Shown one piece after another: positions 1 to 6,168 of a DNA stretch of 7,718 nt (within the stretch, counting starts at the first letter, position 1; every line of letters begins with the position of its first letter). The notes beneath the pieces were generated by a model. That model worked only from the letters and a program-made list of their open reading frames with translations. It did not search any database and had not been told where the DNA came from. The DNA is from Bacteroidota bacterium (GTDB lineage Bacteria; Bacteroidota; Bacteroidia; Flavobacteriales; Flavobacteriaceae): assembly GCA_022560715.1 (NCBI GenBank), contig JADFSQ010000080.1, positions 1 through 7,718 on the forward strand, given 5' to 3'. The position numbers were made by a program, and so were the translations under genes.

Positions 1-1
1 C

Positions 2-625
2 GGCGATTCTTTAAGCATCAGTCTGGACAGCAGCTATTCCCCGGCCCGGACAACTCTGGAGTGGCGCATTGAGCTGGCCGGGCAGGCTCTGGGTACGATA
101 TTCAGCTATTTTGCCACCGCGCTTGACGGACTGGGCCGCGGAGATACCCTGACCCCGCCGAGGGTAACCGTTGCTCCCCGCGAGGGCAAGGGAAGCCTGA
201 GCCAGTTGCCGGTAAATATCTCGGATATATTGCGCTTGGCCCGCCTGATCGCCGGAATCAGCGGTCCGCCGACCCAGCTTGAGTTGATGGGGCTGGACCT
301 GGACCATAACGGCGCCTTGAACATCAGTGATCTCCCGGCGTTGATCGCAATCTGGAGCAGAGCCAGCGCGTTACTGGCCGGTACTGCCAGCAATAATTCC
401 ACAGTCAGAGCGATTGCCGGACTGCAAAAAACCGGTGAAAATTACACTTTTTACCTGGATAACGCCCAGGCTTTACCCTTTGTCCTGGTGGAGTTAGCAG
501 TAAGTTATCAGGCTGGTTTCAGGCCGACTGGTTTTCAGGAGTCTGCGCCGTTTAAAATTGTACCCGGTAATAGATTAGCTGGACTGAACGTTGTCCAGGG
601 ACGCACGGCCAATGGCAACCTGCTG
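2..625 (+). CDS. Dockerin-containing secreted protein, internal fragment from a foreign GC-rich source
   Basis: The frame is open from the window edge with no start codon, so this is an internal piece of a larger protein. In order it shows a beta-rich stretch (codons 1-55, ending near a Pro-Pro linker), then a type I dockerin-like pair of half-repeats at about codons 69-119. The first half, [15 protein letters not shown], keeps the helix but lacks the Asp/Asn calcium loop before it. The second, [17 protein letters not shown], has a good EF-hand-like DxDxNGxxxxxD loop. A further ~90 residues ([20 protein letters not shown] and on) look like another beta-sandwich and are cut at the junction. 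Dockerins bind cohesins in extracellular complexes, but this one could simply be a calcium-stabilised module of a surface protein. GC content and codon use differ sharply from everything to the right. The apparent frame beyond about 630 (to the stop at 776-778) is antisense metK, not protein. The enzyme or role of the parent protein cannot be told. Confidence 0.7.
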
Positions 626-631
626 CTCTTT
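618..631. other. Chimeric junction between GC-rich and AT-rich DNA inside metK
   Basis: To the left the + strand reads a GC-rich dockerin protein (ending about NGNLLLF). To the right the - strand reads metK up to GVDRDKKE. In MetK this is followed by (E/D)QGAGDQG, but here it becomes QQVAIGRAS, which is the antisense of the left-hand coding region. Base composition changes at the same point. The short run ctgctgctctttt can be read as either source, so the break can be placed only to about a dozen bases. No transposase, integrase, inverted repeat or attachment-like repeat is visible. The join is best read as an artefact of assembly or cloning; genuine recombination is less likely because metK is normally essential. 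Confidence 0.8.
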
Positions 632-961
632 TTTATCTCTGTCAACTCCACGATTAATGTCGTCGGACTGCTCATGAATTGCAGAAAATACACCACAAGA
701 ATTACCATCAAACATATATTCGCTTTTGGTATAGCCAATAGCATTAATGGTATCTCTGGCAATTTTCTGTACATCTAAATAGGTGCTGGATTTTACCTCA
801 CCAGCAAGTATTACCTGTCCTGTAGTTACAAGCGTTTCACAAGCTACTTTAGAATCTTTATCGAAGGCCAAAAAATGATCGACTAAAGCGTCACTAATCT
901 GATCTGCTACTTTATCCGGATGTCCTTCAGAAACACTTTCTGAAGTAAATAAATATGCCAT
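626..961 (-). CDS. metK: S-adenosylmethionine synthase, N-terminal ~112 residues only
   Basis: MetK makes S-adenosylmethionine from methionine and ATP in the cytoplasm. The start [17 protein letters not shown] is the family's canonical N-terminus and carries E8, H14 and D16 (ATP, phosphate and magnesium contacts by E. coli numbering). E42 in CETLVTTG and Q98 in HEQSDDIN, at the edge of the active-site loop, are also present. The family is normally about 380-420 residues. Here homology stops after residue ~112 (DKKE), just before the conserved GAGDQG segment, where the DNA switches to the GC-rich source; another ~16 codons run on into foreign antisense sequence. The gene is divergent from ppc, with 265 bp between the two starts. 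The truncation is probably from the chimeric join, so the organism most likely has an intact copy. Identity is very secure. Confidence 0.95.
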
Positions 962-987
962 AAATTTTCTCTTCTTTTTTCAAAAAT

Positions 988-995
988 CAAAAGTA
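988..995 (-). promoter_or_regulatory. Probable metK promoter -7 element
   Basis: On the - strand the octamer TACTTTTG matches the Bacteroidota -7 consensus TAnnTTTG exactly and lies 26 bp upstream of the metK ATG, implying a leader of about 20 nt. No exact TTG is visible at the usual -33 spacing, only a T-rich stretch. The leader is too short for a SAM riboswitch and none is seen. Confidence 0.55.
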
Positions 996-1193
996 CACAT
1001 AATATTAAAATTATAAAATAGAAACTTGGGTATTAACGATATTTGACCGAATCATTTATATTTCATAAGGAAAACAATTTCTGACTTGTTATTTTATTAG
1101 ACATTTTTTTCAGAAGTCCATAATGCAACACCTTATATTAGGGTAAATTCATAAAAATTATCTTGCTGTATTAACTCTTTGCCTGAGCTTTAG

Positions 1194-1201
1194 TACTTTT
1201 A
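1194..1201 (+). promoter_or_regulatory. Weak candidate ppc promoter element
   Basis: TACTTTTA matches seven of eight positions of TAnnTTTG and ends 25 bp before the ppc ATG, a distance like that of the metK and porin candidates. No convincing -33 TTG is at the right spacing. The rest of the 962-1226 spacer is AT-rich with no other feature that I can support. Confidence 0.3.
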
Positions 1202-1226
1202 TGAGTTCTATGTAATTGATTAAAAA

Positions 1227-3812
1227 ATGTCTGTTCAACCAAAATTAGCTCGTTTTAAACAAAATGTTTTGTCTAAATACAACATTTACAATAGTATTTT
1301 TATGACTTTGCCTTTTGATACTATTACCAAAACAGGCGTACTATTGCCTTTATTTCACGAAACATGCAAAAAAGGATTTAAAAATGGTGATGACCCAACG
1401 ACTATTGTAGATACTTTTTTTAAAAAATATCAGGCCAGACGATCTACAAAAAGCCAAATAAATCTTTTGTTCAGATTCATACAATATATAGAACGTCAGG
1501 TTGTATTGTTTGATGCTATTGAAGATGCTGCATTCACCATAATTAATAATATGGATGGTATTGGTACCTTGCGAAGTCTGAAAGAGACAGCAGTTTCTGA
1601 AAATAAATTAGAAGAATTACAACATTATTTGGAAGAATTTAAAGTGAGAATTGTATTAACTGCACATCCTACTCAATTTTATCCAGGTACCGTTTTGGGA
1701 ATTATCACAGACTTAACAGAGGCAATTAAGCAGAATGATTTGGACACAATTAGAATCTTATTTGCGCAACTCGGAAAAACCCCTTTTTTCAAACATAAAA
1801 AGCCAACACCTTATGATGAAGCCGTGAGTTTAATTTGGTATTTAGAGAATGTATTTTATGAGTCTTTTGGTAAAATTTATGATTATATACAACAAAATAT
1901 TTTTGATAATAAGGTTATACAAAACGAAATAATAAATATTGGATTTTGGCCTGGAGGAGATCGGGATGGTAATCCTTTTGTAACGCCAGAGACTACATTA
2001 AAAGTTGCACAACGTTTAAAACAAACGATACTTAAGAACTACTACCGCGATTTGAGGTCTCTAAAACGAAAACTTACTTTTAAAGGAGTTGAAGAACGTA
2101 TTAATAGTTTAGAATCCAAACTTTATAAAAGCAGTATTAATCTGCATTCTAAAGAAGCGATTGAACTTAACGTCTTAATTTCTGAACTTTCAGATATAAG
2201 AGAAATTATCATTAACGACCATCAATCTTTATACCTTCAGGAAGTAGATAGTTTAATAAACAAGGTGCATCTTTTCGGGTATCATTTTGCGACTTTGGAT
2301 ATAAGACAAGATAGTAGAATTCATCATACGGTTTTTTCAAATATGGTTGATACGTTAATAAAATCTGGAAGTAAAATTTTTCCAAAAGGATATAATTCGT
2401 TACCAGAAAAAGAACAAATAAAAGTCTTATCGTCTGTAAAAGGAGATATCGATATTAGTTTATTTAAGGAAGACCTTGTAGCTAATACTCTTGAGACGAT
2501 TAAAGTAGTTAAGACCATTCAAGAAAAAAATGGCGAGCGTGGTTCAAATCGATATATTATAAGTAACAACCAAACAGCATTAAATGTAATGCAATTGTTT
2601 GCAATGCTTAGATTGGTTGCTTTTAAAGATTGTTTAACTGTGGATATTGTTCCATTATTTGAAACCATTACCGATTTAGAGAATGCTCCTAAAGTTATGG
2701 AAGAGTTATATTCAAATTCTGCTTACAGAACATATTTAAAACAACGCGGAAACAAACAAACCATAATGCTTGGCTTTTCTGACGGCACAAAAGATGGTGG
2801 CTACTTAATGGCAAATTGGGGAATCTTTAGGGCTAAAGAACTCCTTACAGAAGTTTCAAGAAAACACAATATAGTTGCCATATTTTTTGATGGACGTGGA
2901 GGTCCACCAGCAAGAGGTGGTGGAAAAACACATCAATTCTATGCATCATTAGGACCAACTATAGAAGATAAAGAAGTGCAACTTACCATACAAGGGCAAA
3001 CCATAAGTTCTAATTTTGGAACTTTAGATTCTTCACAATATAATTTGGAGCAATTAATAAGTTCCGGAATTTCCAATCGTATTGGCAACAATAAATCAGA
3101 AATGTCAACTGATGACAAACTTGTTATGAATAACCTGGCAGAAATAAGTCATCGAGCTTATAAAAATTTTAAAAATCATGCTATGTTCATTCCGTATTTG
3201 GAGCGTATGAGTACGTTAAAATATTATGCTAAAGCAAATATTGGAAGCCGACCGTCAAAACGGTCAAAATCAGATAAACTTATATTTTCCGATTTAAGAG
3301 CTATTCCATTTGTTGGCTCATGGAGTATGCTAAAGCAGAATGTTCCTGGATTTTTTGGTGTTGGTACTGCCTTAAAAAAATATGAAGATAATAATGAATT
3401 TGATAAGGTAGAACAGCTTTATAATAACTCGATTTTTTTCAAAACCTTATTAGAAAACAGTATGATGTCTTTAACAAAATCATTTTTCAGTCTAACTCAA
3501 TATATGTCGGAAGATGAAGAATTTGGTGATTTTTGGAATATTATATATAATGAATATCTTTTAACTAAAAGATTGCTTTTAAAGCTAACAGGATATAAAG
3601 AATTAATGGAGAATGAACCTTCAGGAAGAGCCTCCATCGAAGTTAGGGAATCGATTGTACTGCCTTTATTAACCATACAACAGTATGCACTAAAAAAAAT
3701 TCGGGAATTGGAAAAAGCTAAAGAGGTAGATAAAGAGCAAATACAAATTTTAGAAAAAATTGTAACACGTTCTTTATTTGGCAACATCAATGCGAGTAGG
3801 AATTCTGCTTAA
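1227..3812 (+). CDS. ppc: Phosphoenolpyruvate carboxylase
   Basis: Cytoplasmic anaplerotic enzyme: PEP plus bicarbonate gives oxaloacetate and phosphate. At 861 residues it has full family length (E. coli is 883). Visible motifs in order are LTAHPTQF with catalytic His147, GGDRDGNP at 243-250, LDIRQDSR at 357-364, a PLFET segment, GFSDGTKDGG at 516-525 (canonical GYSDSxKDxG, Lys522 kept), DGRGGPPARGGG at 555-566 (canonical HGRGG..GRGGG; the His is Asp here but Arg557 and Arg563 are kept), GSRPSKR, and GTALKK. The C-terminus is RNSA, where the family usually ends (Q/R)NTG. By remembered alignment to E. coli, the aspartate-inhibitor contacts R587, K773, R832 and N881 correspond to R563, K751, R807 and N859, so aspartate feedback may be retained. 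The ATG follows an A-rich leader (ttgattaaaaa) with no Shine-Dalgarno sequence; the MSVQPKLARFKQNV start looks natural. No terminator directly follows the stop; the nearest is at 4249-4278. Oxaloacetate supplies carbon for 2-oxoglutarate, complementing the nitrogen genes to the right. Confidence 0.97.
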   Translation: MSVQPKLARFKQNVLSKYNIYNSIFMTLPFDTITKTGVLLPLFHETCKKGFKNGDDPTTIVDTFFKKYQARRSTKSQINLLFRFIQYIERQVVLFDAIEDAAFTIINNMDGIGTLRSLKETAVSENKLEELQHYLEEFKVRIVLTAHPTQFYPGTVLGIITDLTEAIKQNDLDTIRILFAQLGKTPFFKHKKPTPYDEAVSLIWYLENVFYESFGKIYDYIQQNIFDNKVIQNEIINIGFWPGGDRDGNPFVTPETTLKVAQRLKQTILKNYYRDLRSLKRKLTFKGVEERINSLESKLYKSSINLHSKEAIELNVLISELSDIREIIINDHQSLYLQEVDSLINKVHLFGYHFATLDIRQDSRIHHTVFSNMVDTLIKSGSKIFPKGYNSLPEKEQIKVLSSVKGDIDISLFKEDLVANTLETIKVVKTIQEKNGERGSNRYIISNNQTALNVMQLFAMLRLVAFKDCLTVDIVPLFETITDLENAPKVMEELYSNSAYRTYLKQRGNKQTIMLGFSDGTKDGGYLMANWGIFRAKELLTEVSRKHNIVAIFFDGRGGPPARGGGKTHQFYASLGPTIEDKEVQLTIQGQTISSNFGTLDSSQYNLEQLISSGISNRIGNNKSEMSTDDKLVMNNLAEISHRAYKNFKNHAMFIPYLERMSTLKYYAKANIGSRPSKRSKSDKLIFSDLRAIPFVGSWSMLKQNVPGFFGVGTALKKYEDNNEFDKVEQLYNNSIFFKTLLENSMMSLTKSFFSLTQYMSEDEEFGDFWNIIYNEYLLTKRLLLKLTGYKELMENEPSGRASIEVRESIVLPLLTIQQYALKKIRELEKAKEVDKEQIQILEKIVTRSLFGNINASRNSA

Positions 3813-3918
3813 AATTATTTCTAGCCGATGGAATTTCTTTATAACGGTAATCTAAAATGGATTTGAGAGATTCTCTTGCTTGTCGAGTCCAAACAACTTT
3901 AGTAATTTTATGAGACAT
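3787..3918 (-). pseudogene. Truncated ParE/RelE-type toxin remnant
   Basis: A 43-codon frame begins at ATG 3918, immediately after the TAA of the upstream antitoxin-like gene (TAAATG, no spacer), the usual translational-coupling layout of a type II toxin-antitoxin pair. Its start, MSHKITKVVWTRQARESL, followed by KSILDYRYKEIPSARNNF, resembles the first beta strand and helical hairpin of ParE/RelE-family toxins (V-W-T-x-x-A-x-x-x-L-x-x-I-x-x-Y). Family members are about 95-105 residues. Here the likeness ends at about codon 36, exactly where the antisense of the ppc stop codon begins; the last codons and the TGA lie inside ppc. The C-terminal sheet that carries the toxin's functional residues is absent, so it should be inactive. 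A deletion that fused the toxin gene to the end of ppc is the simplest explanation. The family call rests on a short N-terminus. Confidence 0.65.
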
Positions 3919-4158
3919 TTAATTATCTTCTTCCTCGAATTCTATAGCAGTAATATAATCTCCTTTTGTTATTTGGGTTTCAGCAGTATCTAATGCTTTT
4001 TTATATTCTTGGCGAGACATAGGTGTTCCATTTGGATGATAAGCAACAACCTCCTTTTTAAAATACCCTTCATAAAGTGCATCTACCATTCGTAAAAAAC
4101 GCTCATCAACGGTATCTATCGATTGTTTCCACTTTTTTCTTAATTCTATTGCTCCCAT
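3919..4158 (-). CDS. Antitoxin-like protein upstream of a ParE-type toxin remnant
   Basis: A 79-residue acidic-tailed protein starting MGAIELRKKW. Its helical first half (DERFLRMVDALYEGY) is followed by VVAYHPNGTP at 37-46, an amphipathic helix (SRQEYKKALDTAETQI), and a negatively charged end (EFEEEDN). I recognise this layout (IELRKKW, DERFLRMVDAL, AYHPxGTPM) from small flavobacterial antitoxin-type proteins that sit just upstream of ParE/RelE toxins. It would bind and neutralise the toxin and perhaps repress its own promoter, but no DNA-binding fold is obvious. An in-frame TTG at 4179 would add seven residues. I prefer the ATG at 4158 because that TTG forms part of the -7 promoter element, so it would lie upstream of the transcript start. 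The gene is intact although its partner is truncated, making it an orphan antitoxin. It is convergent with ppc. Confidence 0.65.
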   Translation of the reverse strand: MGAIELRKKWKQSIDTVDERFLRMVDALYEGYFKKEVVAYHPNGTPMSRQEYKKALDTAETQITKGDYITAIEFEEEDN

Positions 4159-4176
4159 AATACTATTATTATAACT

Positions 4177-4184
4177 CAAATATA
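4177..4184 (-). promoter_or_regulatory. Probable antitoxin promoter -7 element
   Basis: TATATTTG on the - strand matches TAnnTTTG exactly and ends 18 bp before the preferred ATG at 4158. Transcription from it would give a leader of only about 10-14 nt. The -33 region is T-rich without an exact TTG. Confidence 0.5.
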
Positions 4185-4248
4185 GTTATTTTTATAAAAT
4201 GATATAAAATTGCTATTTCGCTAACTATCAACGATTGGTGCCAAAAAA

Positions 4249-4278
4249 CCTCGAAGTATTAATTTCGAGGCTTTTTTT
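4249..4278. terminator. Bidirectional intrinsic terminator
   Basis: A perfect 7-bp stem CCTCGAA (4249-4255) and TTCGAGG (4264-4270) with an 8-nt loop is followed on the + strand by C and seven T. On the - strand the same stem is followed by six T (the A run 4243-4248). It can therefore stop transcripts from both sides: amtB arriving from the right and ppc read-through arriving from the left across the antitoxin region. The MITE-like element at 4303-4564 separates it from amtB. Without that insertion it would start about 20 nt after the amtB stop, the normal place for that operon's terminator. Confidence 0.85.
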
Positions 4279-4297
4279 GACTAACACAAAAACTAAA

Positions 4298-4319
4298 TAT
4301 TAACCTGAGTTCGACCTAA
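4298..4319 (+). repeat. Left target duplication and terminal inverted repeat
   Basis: TATTA (4298-4302), then the 17-nt terminal repeat starting ACCTGAG. It differs from the right end at its third base only (C here, T there). Confidence 0.75.
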
Positions 4320-4564
4320 TATTTGTTAACAGTTTAGATGAATTTTTATTCAATTCGAAGTTAGATTTTTGAAAGACTAACTGGTTAATTTGAGGAAATT
4401 TGGCGAGAATTGGAAAAAATTCACTAAATCCAAAGGAAATACAAAGAAAAATAATCTTTTTTATGTGAAATTTTTAAAATATCTAGATATTCCTTCAAAT
4501 TTCACATTTCAAATCTTACCTTTTCTTTGTATTCTGTAAATTAAATCTTAGGTCGAACTCAAGT
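4303..4564. mobile_element. MITE-like non-autonomous element, 262 bp, with TIRs and target duplication
   Basis: The ends are ACCTGAGTTCGACCTAA (4303-4319) and the inverted copy ending at 4564 (16 of 17 match), and similarity continues inward with one gap (TATTTGTTAACAG against GATTTAATTTACAG). The flanks are the direct repeat TATTA at 4298-4302 and 4565-4569, a 5-bp target duplication. There is no reading frame long enough for a transposase. Inner inverted repeats pair ATACAAAGAAAA (4439-4450) with 4521-4532, and TGTGAAATTT (4464-4473) with 4497-4506, around the 14-bp palindrome AATATCTAGATATT. The right arm is thus nearly continuous, while the left arm holds ~100 extra bases (about 4334-4437). 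As RNA or single-stranded DNA it would fold into a long hairpin. It would be moved in trans by a transposase with matching ends. An IS982-like source is only a guess, from the terminal AC. An extragenic folded repeat without mobility is the alternative. Confidence 0.75.
4359..4382. repeat. Small hairpin in the asymmetric block of the element
   Basis: AGTTAG (4359-4364) and CTAACT (4377-4382) form a 6-bp stem with a 12-nt loop. It lies in the part of the element that has no counterpart in the opposite arm. A stem this short could be chance in AT-rich DNA. Confidence 0.35.
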
Positions 4565-4569
4565 TATTA
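4548..4569 (-). repeat. Right terminal inverted repeat and target duplication containing the amtB stop
   Basis: Read on the - strand, the 17-nt repeat starts ACTTGAG at 4564 and ends at 4548; the second TATTA copy is 4565-4569. The amtB stop codon TAA (4569-4567) lies inside this duplicated pentamer, so the coding sequence was preserved on insertion. Confidence 0.75.
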
Positions 4570-5793
4570 ATGTTCATTCAACCTAAAATCAGGATACGCA
4601 TTCATACCATGTTCATGTACATCAAGACCTTCAAGTTCTTCTCGTTCGGAAACTCGTATGCCCACAGTTTTCTTCAAAATAAATAGAATGATAAATGTTG
4701 AAGAAACACATATTGCGGCATAAGACCCAACACCAATTAATTGACTTACAAATTGATCCCAACCAGCTAATGCGCCAAATATACCTACGGCTAAAGTTCC
4801 CCATATACCACAGATTAAGTGTACTGCAATGGCTCCAACAGGATCATCTAATCTTAATTTGTCAATAAAAGCAACAGCAAATACTATAATTGCACCAGCA
4901 ATGCTTCCAATTAATATAGCATCTGTTGGGCTCATTTGATCGGCTCCTGCAGTAATGCCAACCAATCCTCCTAATATTCCATTTAAAAACATAGTTAAAT
5001 CAAGGTTTTTATATCTTATAAATGATACAATAAGCGACACTATACCACCAGCCGCAGCTGCCAAACAAGTTGTTACTAATACTAATGATGTTGCTCCTGG
5101 CTCTGCTGATAATACGGAGCCACCATTAAACCCGAACCATCCCAACCAAAGAATAAGGACACCAGCAGTTGCTAATGGTATGCTATGCCCTGGTATTGCT
5201 TGTGGCTTTCCATTCTTAAATTTGCCAATTCGAGAGCCTAATAACCAAACTGCTACTAAAGCTGCCCATCCGCCAACGGAATGTACAAGTGTTGAGCCTG
5301 CAAAATCATAAAATCCTAATTGATCTAAAAATCCTCCTCCCCATTTCCACGAACCAGCAATTGGGTAAATAAGACCTACATATATAATAGTAAATATCAT
5401 AAACGATCCTATTTTAATACGTTCAGCTACAGCTCCGGATACAATTGTTGCCGCAGTTGCTGCAAACATACCCTGAAAAAGAAAATCTGTCCAATAAGTA
5501 TAGCCTTCATTATAAGCCAAATCTAAAGTACCTTCGGCAGTTAATGGTGAATCTAAACCAAATCCTGAAAAGCCTAAAACCCCATTAAACTCTCCTGGAT
5601 ACATTAAATTAAATCCAACTAAACAGTATAAGAGTAGTCCAACGGTAATGATAAAAATGTTTTTGAATAAAATGTTGATTGTGTTTTTTTGTCTCGTTAG
5701 GCCTATTTCCAAAAGGGAAAATCCTAAATGCATAAAGAAAACGAGTGCTGTACAGATCATCATCCATACATTATTTGTAGTTAATAATTCCAT
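4567..5793 (-). CDS. amtB: Ammonium transporter (Amt/MEP/Rh family)
   Basis: Inner-membrane ammonium channel of 408 residues, matching the usual ~400-450, with about eleven hydrophobic spans. Visible hallmarks are the FQGMFA segment with the outer gate Phe106, Trp151 in SWKWGGGF, Asp163 in DFAGSTLVH, the twin pore histidines His171 (STLVHSVGG) and His325 (AVHLICGIWGTL), GWFGFNGGS with the second gate Phe, and the cytoplasmic tail LEGLDVHEHGMNAYPDF that contacts PII in this family. The first residues (MELLTTNNVWMMICTALVFF) enter the membrane directly, with no clear cleaved signal peptide. It is the last gene of the porin-PII-amt operon, 22 nt after the PII stop, so PII gating of the channel is expected: PII blocks Amt when nitrogen is plentiful. 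Its stop codon falls within the target duplication of the element at 4303-4564, which has moved its likely terminator (4249-4278) 262 bp further away. Confidence 0.95.
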   Translation of the reverse strand: MELLTTNNVWMMICTALVFFMHLGFSLLEIGLTRQKNTINILFKNIFIITVGLLLYCLVGFNLMYPGEFNGVLGFSGFGLDSPLTAEGTLDLAYNEGYTYWTDFLFQGMFAATAATIVSGAVAERIKIGSFMIFTIIYVGLIYPIAGSWKWGGGFLDQLGFYDFAGSTLVHSVGGWAALVAVWLLGSRIGKFKNGKPQAIPGHSIPLATAGVLILWLGWFGFNGGSVLSAEPGATSLVLVTTCLAAAAGGIVSLIVSFIRYKNLDLTMFLNGILGGLVGITAGADQMSPTDAILIGSIAGAIIVFAVAFIDKLRLDDPVGAIAVHLICGIWGTLAVGIFGALAGWDQFVSQLIGVGSYAAICVSSTFIILFILKKTVGIRVSEREELEGLDVHEHGMNAYPDFRLNEH

Positions 5794-5815
5794 GATTAAT
5801 TTTTTATTTGATTGA

Positions 5816-6154
5816 TTATTTTAAAGTGTCTCCACCTTTTTCTCCTGTTCGTATTCTGTAACATTCTTGTATGTCCGACACAAAGATTTTTCCGTCACCT
5901 ACCTCACCAGTTGCTGCCGAATTTAAAATAGCTTTGATGGTTGCTTCTTCAAATTCATCATTCACAACTATTGATAAGATTCGTCGTTGAATGTCACTCG
6001 TACTATACGAGATGCCTCTGTAAACATGTCCTTCTTTTTCGTTCCCTTTTCCAGTTACGTCCCAATAGGAAAAAAAGTTAATTCCAACATTATAAAGAGC
6101 TTCTTTTACAGCACGATATTTTGATTTTCTAATGATTGCTTCAATTTTTTTCAT
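5816..6154 (-). CDS. glnK: PII nitrogen-regulatory protein (GlnB/GlnK type)
   Basis: A 112-residue cytoplasmic trimeric sensor of ATP/ADP and 2-oxoglutarate, as in the family. It starts MKKIEAII; the T-loop is about 36-54 with YRGISY, and Tyr50 aligns with the uridylylated Tyr51 of GlnB after a one-residue deletion. The B-loop is TGEVGDGKIFV (82-92) and the C-terminal signature YRIRTGEKG (99-107) supplies phosphate-binding arginines. The T-loop is divergent: GKGNEKEGHVYRG in place of GFGRQKGHTELYRG, so Gln39, which helps bind magnesium and 2-oxoglutarate, appears as Glu39. The middle (ISYSTSDIQRRILSIVV) is also unlike proteobacterial GlnB. The gene sits 14 nt after the porin and 22 nt before amtB, and linkage to amt is the reason for the name glnK. 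The main target should be Amt. Whether it is uridylylated cannot be told from this window. Confidence 0.93.
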   Translation of the reverse strand: MKKIEAIIRKSKYRAVKEALYNVGINFFSYWDVTGKGNEKEGHVYRGISYSTSDIQRRILSIVVNDEFEEATIKAILNSAATGEVGDGKIFVSDIQECYRIRTGEKGGDTLK

Positions 6155-6168
6155 AATTATTTGTGTTT

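Noticed and set aside
11..402. Two open frames on the - strand opposite the dockerin fragment
   Set aside because: They lack family-like features and lie antisense to a clearly coding GC-rich frame, where such shadow frames are common.
626..778. Continuation of the dockerin frame to a stop at 776-778
   Set aside because: These codons are the exact antisense of conserved metK; the frame is open only by chance past the junction.
962..987. SAM-sensing riboswitch in the metK leader
   Set aside because: The predicted leader is only about 20 nt and shows no pairing elements.
2324..2518. Minus-strand frame within ppc (and another at 3497-3790)
   Set aside because: Shadows of ppc codons; no promoter, leader or recognisable domain.
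4211..4248. Possible tRNA 3' end (tggtgcca) before the terminator
   Set aside because: No acceptor partner, anticodon arm or T-loop GTTCRA can be built upstream.
4303..4564. CRISPR or tandem-repeat array
   Set aside because: The repeats are inverted and single-copy, with target duplications, not regularly spaced direct repeats.
4955..5311. 118-codon + strand frame inside amtB
   Set aside because: Antisense to a highly conserved membrane protein; Pro/Asn-rich low-complexity product with no start signal.
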